In this document: positions 35,853 through 47,514 of the stretch, in pieces
How positions within the stretch are numbered: the stretch's first letter is position 1
How the letters are laid out: every line of letters begins with the position of its first letter
Assembly (NCBI GenBank): GCA_023374045.1
Contig: CM041777.1
Coordinates: 83,446,300-83,510,299, forward strand
DNA: 64,000 nt
Reading direction: 5' to 3'
Origin: Limonium bicolor
Taxonomy: Eukaryota; Streptophyta; Magnoliopsida; Caryophyllales; Plumbaginaceae
The notes under the pieces: generated by a model
Told to the model about the DNA's origin: nothing
Databases searched by the model: none
What the model saw: the letters and a program-made list of their open reading frames with translations, nothing else
Program-made: the position numbers and the translations under genes

Positions 35853-37326
35853 GCATTTCGCTTTTTGAGGAAAGGATGCCAGGGATTTCTGTGCTACATC
35901 CCTGAGGTTCGCAAGGATGCGAAGTTAGAGGACATCTCAGTGGTCAGAGACTTCCCCGACGTGTTTCAGAACGATGTGCTTGGGCTTCCCCCTGTCAGAG
36001 AGGTGGAGTTCTCGATTGAGCTCTCACCTGAGACTCAGCCGATTTCTAAGGCCCCATACCGGATGGCACCTGCTGAGCTTAAGGAGCTGAAGATCCAGTT
36101 GCAGGAGCTATTGGATAAGGGTTCATTCGCCCTAGTGTTCACCTTGGGGAGCCCGTCTTGTTTGTGAGAAGAAGGATGGTAGCATGCGTTTATGCATTGA
36201 CTACAGGGAGCTCAATAAGGTTACCATTAAGAATAGGTATCCTCTCCCGTGAATAGATGACTTGTTTGACCAGTTAGCAGGAGCTAAGGTGTTTCGAAGA
36301 TCGATCTGAGGTCCGGTTATCATCAGCTGATGATTAAGGCAGACGACGTGCCTAAGTCCGCCATCAGGACTCGTTATGGACATTACGAGTTCCTAGTGAT
36401 GCCATTCGGTTTGATGAATGCGCCTTCTCTGTTTATGGATATGATCAACCGAGTCTTCAAGCCGTTCTTGGACCAGTTCGTCGTGGTGTTTATTGATGAC
36501 ATCTTGGTGTATTCCAAGAGTGCTGAGGAGCACAAGGAGCATTTGAGGACCGTTCTCCAGACTCTGAGAGAGAATGAGCTGTACGCGAAGCTGAAGAAGT
36601 GTGAGTTCTGGTTGGACCAGGTGGTATTCTTGGGACATGTCTCCAAGGATGGCATCTCCGTGGACCCAGAGAAGATTAGAGCTATTACTGAGTGGGCCAG
36701 GCCCACTAATGTGGGAGAGATTCGTAGCTTCCTTGGATTAGCGGGCTACTATCGAAAGTTTGTGGAGGGCTTCTCCAAGTTGGTGATTTCGTTGACCCGT
36801 CTGCTACAGAAGGAGGTGAAGTTTGAGTGGAGCGAAGCCTGCGAGTAGTGCTTCCAGGAGTTGAAGAAAAGGTTGACGTCTGCGCCGATTCTGACCCTTC
36901 TAGAAGGGGACTGAGGGTCTAGAGGTATTCTATGATGCGTCCCATAAAGGACTTGGGTGTGTTCTGATGCAGCTGTGGAAGGTAGTATCGTATGGCTCCC
37001 ATCAGCTTAAGCCATACGAGAAGAACTATCCGACCCACGACCTGGAGTTGGCTGCTGTGGTGTTCGCTCTGAAGATTTGGAGGCACTACCTGTATGGAGC
37101 AGCGTGCAAGGTGTATACGGACCAGAAGAGCCTCAAGTACTTGTTAACTCAGAAGGAGTTGAACTTGAGGCAAAGGAGGTGGCTAGAGTTGTTGCACGAT
37201 TACGACTTAAAGATCCTCTACCATCCTGGTAGAGCGAATGTGGTTGCTGATGCGCTCAGCAGGAAGGGTCCGTCAGGAGCTGTTTGTGCCTTGTCTGGGG
37301 TGCAGAGGTCTGCTCTTGAGTTGTAG
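35853..37326 (+). pseudogene. Tekay/Del-like reverse transcriptase and RNase H
   Basis: The RT starts with [20 protein letters not shown] and [14 protein letters not shown]. After frame breaks near 36125 and 36300 it continues with the core [20 protein letters not shown] and the catalytic box [29 protein letters not shown] thumb sequence follows ([19 protein letters not shown]). RNase H is in another frame from 36967 ([41 protein letters not shown]), after a TAG near 36846 and a shift near 36910. At least five disabling changes. Confidence 0.88.
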
Positions 37327-37329
37327 CGC

Positions 37330-38822
37330 ATGGGGATTTGGGTCGTCCGTCCAGAGAGGTCTGTGATGTTGGCAACATTACAGATTCAGCCTACCTTGAT
37401 CGACTGGATCAAGGCCAGTCAGGAGCTTGATGCTGGGTTGAGTAAGATCAGAGAGGGGTTGTCTGCTGGTCAGGAGTCTGAGTTTCAAGTTTCAGAGGAT
37501 GGCTGTCTAAGATTCAGAGACCGTGTCTGCGTGCCTTCGGACGATGCTTTGAGGTGGGAGATCATGCAGGAGGCACATGGAGCCCTGTACTCGGTACACC
37601 CAGGAGGTGTGAAGATGTACCGGGACCTTCGAGAGACATTCTAGTGGAGCAATATGAAGAGGGACATCTCTGACTTTGTAGCTAGATGTCGGACCTGTCA
37701 GCAGGTCAAAGCCGAGCATAAGAGACCAGCTGGTTTGCTTCAGCCTCTTCCCGTTCCGGAGTGGAAGTGGGAGAGCGTAGGCATGGACTTCGTCATGGGA
37801 CTGCCTAAGACTCTGAGAGGATTCGATGCAGTTTGGGTGATTATGGACAGGCTCACGAAGAGCGCTCATTTCTTGCCTGTCAGGAAGACCTTCAGTTTAC
37901 ATCGCCTAGCGTAGTTGTATATGGATGAGATAGTGCGTTTGCATGGGGTTCCAGCTTCGATTGTGTCTGACAGAGACCCACGCTTGTATCCAGATTCTGA
38001 CAGAGTTTGCATCAGGCTATGGGGACGAAGTTGTCTTTCAGCTCAGCTTACCATCCTCAGTCTGATGGGCAGACAGAGAGGACGAATCAGGTCCTGGAGG
38101 ACATGCTTAGAGCGTATGTGCTTGACTTTGGAGGCAGTTGGGATCAGCATGTTGCCTTGATCGAGTTTGCCTATAATAATAGCTTCCAGTCTAGCATCGG
38201 GATGGCCCTGATTGAGGCTCTGTATGGCAGGAGGTGCAGGTCACCCATTTGTTGGGATGATCTGAAGGAGATAGCGGTTGTTGGTCCGGACTTGGTGGAA
38301 GATGTTGTGGGTAAGATTCAGTCTATCAGAGAGCGTCTGCTTGTGGCTCAGAGTCGTTAGAAGAGTTACGCCGATCAGAGAAGACGACCTCTAGAGTTTG
38401 AGGTGGGCGATCATGTTAATCTGAAGGTTTCTCCAGTCCGTGGAGTTGTACGGTTTGGGAAGAGAGGCAAGCTTAGCCCTCGCTTCGTTGGCCCTTTTGA
38501 GATTCTGGAGAGGTTCGGACCGGTCGCCTACCGCTTAGCCTTGCCACCGTCCTTAGCAGCAGTGCATAGTATGTTCCATGTTTCCATGCTAAGGAAATAT
38601 GTTCCGGACCCGTCGCATGTCATTGATTTCGGTCCGCTTCAGTTGAGGGAGGACTTCACGTTCGAAGCAGCTCTTTCGAGGATTTTAGCCCGAGATGTCC
38701 GTAAGCTTAGGAGTAAGACCATGCCTTTGGTCAAAGTCCAGTGGTCGGGTCAGTCCGAAGAGGAGGCGACCTGGGAAGTGGAAAGTGAAGTGCGTTCTAA
38801 GTTTCCCACCCTCTTCGAGTAG
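37330..38822 (+). pseudogene. Tekay/Del-like integrase with C-terminal chromodomain
   Basis: The zinc-binding part is visible as VHPGGVKMYRDL and CRTCQQVKAEHKRPAG. The catalytic residues lie in GMDFVMGLPKTL (Asp), ASIVSDRDPR (Asp) and the Glu region after HPQSDGQTERTNQVLEDML. YNNSFQSSIGMA and YGRRCRSP follow. The C-terminal block (VSPVRGVVRFGKRGKLSPRF, GPFEILERFGPVAYRLALP) leads into a chromodomain-like end, KVQWSGQSEEEATWEVESE. In chromoviruses this domain is thought to steer insertion towards particular chromatin. Stops occur near 37644, 37912 and 38358, and a frameshift near 38000. Confidence 0.88.
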
Positions 38823-38856
38823 TAGGTACGTTTAATTTCTAGGACGAAATTCTTTT

Positions 38857-38869
38857 AAGGGGGAGGTGA
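38857..38869 (+). other. Polypurine tract (Tekay/Del-like)
   Basis: AAGGGGGAGGTGA immediately before the 3' LTR (TGTTATAACCC at 38870). Confidence 0.88.
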
Positions 38870-41163
38870 TGTTATAACCCAAAGTTTAGTGTAGAATTAA
38901 TTTCGCGTAACATTTCTTAAGTGGTTTATTTTGTGATTCAGGACATGGATGTCCTTTGGTTTTAAGAGGAGGACGAGTTGGTCTTTCCGCTTCTGTATTT
39001 TGGTAGGGGATTATTAATTAGATTATTTGAGTTATTTTAATCACTCTCTAATCACGCTTCTCACCACGTTCTAATTCTCAACCCTTATTCCCGATCAGTT
39101 CCTCAAAGACATTGAGCCTTCCCTCTCCCTTCTCTATCATCGTTACAACGCTACTCCCCTTCTTGATCTGCAAGACCCTGCTGCGCCAGTTAGAGGATTC
39201 TGCATTTGCTTCACCTTCTTCTCCGCAATCAGGTTGGTGAATTGTATTTTGGCATTGCGATTCAGATTTGGGGTTAGGTTTGGTAACTCTTTCGATCCTT
39301 AATTGTCCTCTGTAATCTGATTGCAATCAGCGTTGGTTCTCGCGTTTCTACCGATTCCTGCTGCTGTTGGCTTCGTCTGTGATTTCGACGTCAGAATCAA
39401 GTGAGGATTGTGTTGCATTCTTCGAATTGCAGTTTCAGATTTGGTGGCTTTATCAGTTCTGATTAAGGGTTTTATCTCTGCATTGTTATCAGAAACTCAG
39501 TGGCTGTTTGGGTTGCATTGCATTTTGGTGTGCGCTGCTGTGTCTGCGTTGGGTTGATTGCACTGTTCAGAATGTAGTTCGTCTGCTGTTAATTCGAGGT
39601 AGGTGGCTTTCGGATTCAGCTAGTGTGTTCAGCCTTGGGAGTTTCAGATTCTGAGTTCTAACTTGCGAATTGGTTCTACGTTATGGTTATGAATTCATCT
39701 GTGTATTGCTATTTTAAGGTCTACAAACCCCCAAGGTTGTTTTTCTGTAAACTGGTGTCAATTTGAATGTGTTTAAACCTTTGCTCTTTGTGCAATTCAT
39801 TTCTAGAAAACTGCATTTTTGACATGTCCGAACGTCTGTCCGAGGTTTGATGTTCGGACAGACTCTGTTTGCGTTTAAATTTTATGAGTTTTAAACCGTG
39901 TCCAAACTTCCGTCCGAGCTTTGATGTTCGGACGAGGTGCGAGGATGAGTCAGACTTACAAGTCTCGAATGGTGTCCGAACTTGTAAGTCCGGACAAAAG
40001 TTCAGACACACCCTTCTGCCTTCTCTGATTTTGCTTCGACCTGTGTCTGAACTTTTACATTCGAACACATGTTCAGACATTACGCGTATCTGATCTCCGA
40101 AAGCGTCCGAACATCGTCCGAGCTTTGATGTTCGGACATTTGTCTGTTTTTGGTTTTCGAGTCTCGACTTGTGTCCGAACGTTGATGTCCGGACACAAGT
40201 TCGGACATGGCACTGTTTTGACCATAACTTGCTCGTTTGAGCTCCATTTTGACTTCCGTCTGTGGGGTTGGATTCCCCTTCTGATTTCCAAGCTATTTAT
40301 ATGCTTTGTGGTCCCATTGGTGCACATATGCTTAATTGTATTTAAGCTTCTGTTTTGGGACCTAGTTATCGCTGTATCTAAACCGTGGATGGCTGGTTTA
40401 GCTGTCTCGTAGCGCGCTATGTAGGATATCCTTCTGTTTCACGGGTGATGTTCCCCGTTTTGTTCACAGGTGTTCCACCTGTTCTGTTACGAGTAAGGTT
40501 TCCTCATTCTGTTCACGGGATGTTCCCGTTCTGTCTGTATGCTGTGATCAACTAGTGTCCCCTTCTGTTTCTGCTTCCGTTGTTTCCTCATTCTGTTCAC
40601 GGGATGTTCCCGTTCTGTCTGTATGCTGTGATCAACTAGTGTCCCCTTCTGTTTCTGCTTCCGTTGTTTTGGACTCTGTTTAGTCCTTTTATGTTTGGAC
40701 TTCTGCTTCTGATTTCTGTTAAGGAATATGGCTTCCCTTCTGTTTACTTCTGATTTGTTAACATTCTATAAGTGTTTTGAGCATGCTGGTTGATGATGTT
40801 TGTCATCTACTGGGTATAGTTGGATGCTCATTCCCCTACTCTTACTAACATTGCAGATTGATTAGCGAGGATCGTCTTCCTTCAGCTACTGGAGCTTTGT
40901 TATGTTATTCCAGTTTTGAGACATCTATATTTAGCTTTGTAGCCTTCGGGCCTGAGTAGTATTTCACGCTACTTCTGACTGCTATTTGTATTCGGGTCTG
41001 AGTTACCCTGTTACGTTTTGTTACGCTATAATTTTATATAAGTATTCATTTTGGGCCTTTACTCTGTTTATTTATTCGCGTTAGTTAGAGCCTTGCGTTA
41101 TTAAGTAATAATACGCGGCATGTAATACCCCTAACTCCTAGGCCAGTGTTTGGGGGTGTTACA
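38870..41163 (+). repeat. Tekay/Del-like 3' LTR
   Basis: About 2.29 kb, TG...CA ends. It is longer than the 5' LTR mainly because of a tandem duplication of about 86 bp at roughly 40498-40670, starting TTTCCTCATTCTGTTCACGG in both copies. The 5' LTR has a single copy (33651 onward). Confidence 0.94.
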
Positions 41164-41453
41164 CTCGACTTGTGTCCGAACTTCGAAGTCCGGACACAAG
41201 TTCGGACATCTTTGGATTTCATATTTTCAACTCTCGACTTGTGTTCGAACATCAATGTCCGGACACAAGTTCGGACAAATGGTTTTCCGCGGTTTAACTT
41301 TCTCGACTTGTGTCCGAACTTCATACGTCCGGACACAAGTTCTGACCAATTTTGCATGTTTTGGACTCGTTTGAAGTCCGTTTTCGAAGCCGTTTTCACC
41401 GTTAGATTCGTAATTTCTTAAGCTATATTTAAGGCAAAATCCAGGGTGTTACA
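41164..41453. repeat. Palindromic module array, right part, and end of an older LTR
   Basis: Three modules of about 69 bp, each starting CTCGACTTGTGT(C/T)CGAAC and containing GTCCGGACACAAGTTC, at 41164, 41234 and 41303. Each core is a nearly perfect 32-bp palindrome. The stretch ends CCAGGGTGTTACA at 41453, like the 3' end of a chromovirus-type LTR, so it is probably the remains of an LTR into which the Tekay-like element jumped. Confidence 0.75.
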
Positions 41454-42278
41454 ATACACGTCCACAATTTTGACGTCCTCATAACTTTGGATACATCATA
41501 AACATAAAGAAATCATGACAAGGGTGAAACTTTTCTCAAATCTACTCTATAATATAGTAAAGATAATCCTAGCGCCATTTGGTTCCCACTTTAAGAGGAA
41601 TAAAAACTACAAGTAGAACAATAGTGAGTCTTCTTCATCGCAGATCATTCTTCTTACATCAATGAAGTCCTTCAATGAGAGCTTCAAATGTTTACTAGTT
41701 TGGGATGATCTAAGTCGCATCGCCAAACACATATCCCTCTATTTTGGATCTTGCTGTTTTTCTTACCTTGTTAGCAGGATGTCCTTGAGCATATTACTTC
41801 AGTAATTCTTATTTTATGCTTTTGTGTTGTGAGTATTTTTGGATAGTTTTCTATAGTGTTAGACATAAATCCTATTGTCAATGAACTTGAAGATCTAGAG
41901 TAGATGACTTGGTGTAGTCAACTCAATATGATCAGCTTGTTCTCATATAGAATGAGTTTATAAAGTAAGTTGGGAGGGGCCTTCATATACTAGAGATGTG
42001 GTGAAATTCGACTCTGTATTACTAGTCAATTCTAACTTCATTGTTCATTGTTTGTTCATTGTTGGCACACTCTGTTATGTTGTCTATTTGATTAGTTACC
42101 CCAATTACCCTTGGACAAATATAGCTTAAGTTGTATTGCTCTATTGAAATATCTTTAAGATTTAAAAGGTAATTAAGCCTTAACTATATACGTAAATTAA
42201 TATTATATTAAAGATGTGCTTATTAAGCCTTATTAAAGGAATTATAAAAAATAATCTGATTTAAAAAAGGGTTTATTT
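41454..42278. other. Intergenic sequence, nothing recognised
   Basis: About 825 bp of AT-rich, apparently single-copy sequence, ending at the target duplication TATTT (42274-42278) of the next element. Confidence 0.5.
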
Positions 42279-45200
42279 TGTAACACCCCTCTCCTTAAAT
42301 CACGTAATAGTCTCTCATGTAGCAATAAATAAAACGTCTTACAGCAGAAGAAATAGTAACAACAACAATACTCACTCGGGTGTCACCGGCCATTACTCGC
42401 CCATGCAAGTAACGAAGCCAAACTATATCCAACTTCTAACATAAACAAACTGCAAACCGCTGTGATAACGAGAACAATCCTATACATCATACTAAGTCCA
42501 TACTCATAAACATCGACAAGTGAGCGTCTACCCAATCCTGAATATACATAACCATACCATAATACAACTCCATGTGCGGTAATTAAAATAAACTCTAATT
42601 ACCCTGTTCCCGCACTTCGGCTTCGACAATAATCAACAACCTGCATAATGGTGCAGTATCAGCGATAGACGCTGAGTATGCCGGGCCTGGACCCTAATGG
42701 TCACTTAGTCATTTTAACCATCTTATTATTAGATTGGTTTCATGCTTTACCATTTTACAGTTATAATCAACACTGTAATATATATGTATAATATACACAA
42801 TCATCCATCCAAACATTCAAAACACTTAACCATCCATCCAATTCAACAGTCATAAAATATTACAAACAACAATTGTATATCGAACGTATCGAAATAATAG
42901 CAGTATAATGTACAATGTACAATCGCCGTAGCGTACAGTTTCCATAGTTAATTTAATTTGGCCTTCAAGGCCCCATCCAAACCATGTTTAATTAATTACC
43001 AGTTGGGCGTCAGGTTAGGACAATCCGATAACCTCACCATGGACAGTAGTCCTCCCGTACACACAAAGGTGCTCATTTCGCCAGAGGTCCGAAGGCCCCT
43101 AACTATTCACTTTTGTCTCGTAAGACGTCCATATAAAAGGCCGTAGCCACCTGACCCACGATCCAAATCGGGCTCGTTGGGTATAAACCTGGAGCGGAAC
43201 CCGATCGGGAACCCCTCAGTGATCACAAATGCGCAACCAAGTAGTTCGTAAACTACCGGGATTCCTCACCTCAACTCATACCATCTCTCTCTCATAATGT
43301 TTAAGATATGCTCTTAGTCTTATGGAGAATATATTTATTAATTAGCTGCCCAATGGGTCTCACGCATACCTAGAAGTAATCTAGGTCATATTTATGTTCG
43401 AGATCCATGCTCTAGACAGACAATGTCGTGACTCGTCCCTAAGTATTTTACTTAGGTTACCATATACTTAATATTAATACTAATGGTATTATATTAAGTA
43501 ACCGTCATGTTCATCACATTAATGTATATGTATGTTTATATAAGTCGATCTATAGTCGACGTAGTGTTAGTCCTGTAGGACGCTCGTGCATAAATAATTA
43601 ATGCAGTAACACTTAATCACATACATGTATCCAAAACACTTAACACACAAGTGATATCAACCAAATCCGAACCCAAGGAGTTTCCTTAGGACAACTCGGA
43701 TCAAACCCCTTTACATACCGTTCACCAAGACCTAGGATGCGCAGTGTAGACCACTAGCTCGTCAAGCGTCCTCGTCTGAAGTATGATCTAAACGGTAATA
43801 AACTATAAGTCAGTCTCCATGACTAACTACATCCGGTATTTCCGAATAACAAGTAACCCCGACAGTTAAATCCCGGATTTCTACAGTTATTAGATACGGG
43901 TTTCTCTAAACCGGTCGGCTTTGTTACTAAAACTCATATGTCAAAATATTTCGACTGTTAAGTTTAATTCATTATATTCTTTAATCTTATCCACCATTAA
44001 ACTTAGGTATATAACTTATAGTTGCATGTATGCATGCATGATTTATTATATTATATTGTACTATTTTTCATACTGTATCATTTTCCCACCATCCATCATA
44101 ATACAATGTATTATATTGTCCATTATCTTAGCAAATTATATTTGCATTCAAAAACTCATAACTTATAGTTTGTAACTATTTTTTTTAAATAACCACCACC
44201 ATTATATATATGGTTTCCAACCATAATATATATCCATCCTTATATACATTTTTCTCGCATATGTATATATTTACCATATAGGTAAGTTCCATGAGTTATA
44301 AAACTCTTATGTCATAAGTTACATTTTATCATCTTATAATAGGTGATTATTCCCATTAGTTGTATTTATATTATAAACTTATAAGATTATTATCCTAATA
44401 TTATGTAACATCTCATGTTGTATAATTACAACTCCTAAGGTTTATTCAATGTATACCTTAGTTTATAAATCCTATTTATTTATAGTTTGTCACATTATTT
44501 AATGTGAATATCCTTTCTTATTAATTCCATTTAAAGCCACATTAATACCATATAATTTTTATAACATTTATAACATTATAGACCATAGTCTAAAATTCAT
44601 TTTCCATCTCTTAATAATTCGGTACAGCCCTTTATTTTATTTAAATCCCATTTTGACCGCATAACATTATGTAATGTTATACCATATACTAATACCATAT
44701 AATATGATATTTTTATTTCCTTTAATTTATAATCTATAGTTTTTATACAAAACTATTTATTATTGCCGCATGGGCACCATATAAAAACCATATTCTTTTC
44801 ATATACCATAGTTTCCTTTATTTACAAATTCACCCCATTATTTATACCATGTTATATATATCATATAATATAATATTTTTAACTTATAAAATGGTATAAC
44901 CTATGGTTATATTTTTATAAAATTCCGAACAGACCTCAATATATTCTATAATTGCCATTTGGCCCAACTTATAACGTATAGTTTTATAATATCGCTAAAC
45001 TATATATTATACATAATTATTAAATACTCTCTATTATTCTAAAAATCACCAAATTTCACCAAAGGGTTATAATTACCCTTACTAACCCATATACTTTCGG
45101 TATTTACAATTCCACCACATATATTTCTCCAAAGTGTCATAATGACATAATAACTATATTATACATATTGTTTATTTTAATTCCAAAATCAACCCAATAA

Positions 45201-47501
45201 ATTCCTAAAAATTCCTAATAGCCCATGGGTGTTTATAATACATTATACACCCTTATTTTCGGTAATAACATATATACCACATATGTTATAAAATTGTTAC
45301 AATTAAATACTTATCTTAATATAAAACCTTATATAAGTTATTTAACTTATCTAATTTGGTCAAAACCTACCATATGGTCAAGGTTGACCACCTTAATATT
45401 TCCTTGACCATCAATATCCTTATATTACGGTTTAAACCCATATCTTTTCAGAAATTACAATTTAACCCCAAAACTTTATATAATCTTATAATTTTAATAT
45501 AAACTCATTTAAACCTCTAATTTTTGGCTTTATTAATATATAGCCCCCAAATTTAATTTAATTACACTATAACCCCAATTCCTTGCGGTAATTTATTTTT
45601 AGCACCTAAACTTAATTAAAAGCTTATAAATGCATAAATAAAATGGCCTAAAGTACATGGCCTTATTACAAACATTAGCTTATAAAATAAATTACACATA
45701 AATGCCCAAAAATGCATTAAAATCTCGGCCTTACCACCATCTTTTCCTTATTTACCAATTTTCCACATAATGTCTTAAATTTGACAATTATGCTAATTAA
45801 TTAGTTATAAAATTTACTAAACCATTCCTTAATCACCTAAGGTCAAAATAAGACCTTAATATAACCATTCACTCACGGCATATATATGTACATATGTATA
45901 AACACATATTAATATACCAAGTGTAAGTTTAAGTGATTTATACCTTATTTTTGCCAAGTATAGGCCTTGTTTGGCCACGGCTGCTTAGGAATAATTTTTC
46001 CACAGCTTAGTTTACATGTTTTCAAACAGCAATTAAGGCATGATTAGTCTCCAAGCAAGATCTAACCATAAGAAGTGTTTATTGTCAATTTTCAAGGTAA
46101 ATTTTACCTTAAAATACCAAGGTAAGTATGGATGTCTTCGGCCTTTATTTACAGTAGGTAAAGAGCATCAAAAGAGCTACTAAAACCAAGCTTTAAACTG
46201 GTATAACTCAGATTAGAAGATGGCTAATTTTTACCTTGTTTAAAATGCCTAAAATGGTGTTTTTGGCTTGGATCTGGATATACCTTGAAGCTCTTGATAT
46301 ACCAAATGAATAAGTATGTTAAGAAGAAGATAATACGGCTAGGAACAAAGTTTTACAACCGAATTTGAAGGGAATCAAAAGATATGTGCTTAAAGCACAT
46401 TTTTATACCTTAAGAACAAGATTAGATTTCTCCACCTTATTCCCTTGTTACAGCAGAGATACACCCTCCATTTAACCTCCAAAACAACCTAAGAACATTG
46501 ATGGAAGTGGTTGATGCTTAGCTCCATGGAAAGATGAAAGAATTGTGAAGAGAATGAACATAAAATGGCTTAATAAGCTTACCTATGTCAATTGTTGTTC
46601 TCTTCTGAATATGGTGAGTTACCCACGGTTTGGAGAAGCAAAAGAGAGAGTGTGCAAGGTGTGGTGTCAGCTGGGACTGAAGCGAATGAAGAAAGAAGAC
46701 TAAATTTGCTTTTAATTTAAGTTAATGTTATTTTAAGTAATAGTAAATGGTGACTCATCTAATTAGTTAGATATTTTGGGTTAAAGCTGAATGTGCTGTC
46801 TTCCATGCTCCTTGGCTGCCGACCTCATAAGGGCTAAGATGGTCATTAGTTGACCATTGACCATACTTAGTTAATTTTGCTTAAAAATGCACTATTTGGG
46901 TTACTATTCACAAATGAATGCCATATTTTCGGTTTTTTTGAAATCTTAGATTTAGACCTTCTAATGTGGTACATTATAGTACATTAGTATATAAAGGTCT
47001 AATCCAATGCCTAACACCACTCAAAACCCACTCAGAAAGTCAATTTTTCTCAAAAACGTGCTTTAAGGTATTTTAGTGCACATTTTGTGTCGCAAGGTGT
47101 TTCTGAGCTCAGTTTTCATTGAGAACAGTTTTGTTGTGTTCCTTACATGATATTTGATCATGGAATCCAACTTTATATCATTTAGAGGTCATTAAACCTT
47201 TAAGGTTTTCTTAGAGCACATTTTTGCCCTACTTTACCTTGAAGCATGAAAATGCTTGTTCTTTGTGTTGGAGTGTTGTCCAACTATTGTAATATGTTTA
47301 TTAATGTGTTAATAAGCTTAGGACAAAGTTTTAGGTCTTAAGAAGCTCATTTGGGTATTTATTTACCCTAAATAGTCAAAGGGTGCAATATCTTGCTTTG
47401 TGTTGACCATTGTTGTTCTCAGTTGACTTTTAAGGTATGTTTAGGCCTTAATTAATGTGATTAGATGTTTAATCCATGTTTTATTAGTTTGGGGTATTTC
47501 A
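42279..47501 (-). repeat. 3' LTR of the long-LTR element
   Basis: 5223 bp, aligning along its whole length with 51860-57092. About 45 clear differences could be picked up by eye in sample stretches, mostly single bases and short indels. Strongly AT-rich in the middle (43900-45900). The end near 42950-43300 is more GC-rich (AGGTCCGAAGGCCCC, GGAGCGGAACCCGATCGGG). No protein-coding frame is credible inside. Confidence 0.93.
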
Positions 47502-47514
47502 GTCTACCCCCCTT
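47502..47514 (-). other. Polypurine tract (long-LTR element)
   Basis: Minus strand AAGGGGGGTAGAC directly before the LTR start TGAAATACCCC. Confidence 0.85.

Larger units (their letters stand above)
32023..41163 (+). mobile_element. Tekay/Del-like chromovirus (Ty3-gypsy), 9.1 kb
   Basis: Two LTRs (32023-34233, 38870-41163), a Met-tRNA primer site, gag with zinc knuckles, protease, RT, RNase H, chromodomain integrase and a polypurine tract, in the normal Ty3-gypsy order. The flanking CTCGA at 32018-32022 and 41164-41168 is a perfect 5-bp target duplication, so both ends are intact. Multiple stops and frameshifts in gag-pol make this copy non-autonomous. Confidence 0.95.

Noticed and set aside
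42958..43146. 62-codon frame repeated at 52539-52751 (MAxKAPSKPCLINYQLG)
   Set aside because: It lies at the same place in both long LTRs, so its duplication reflects LTR identity; it is short, without domain, and antisense to the element.
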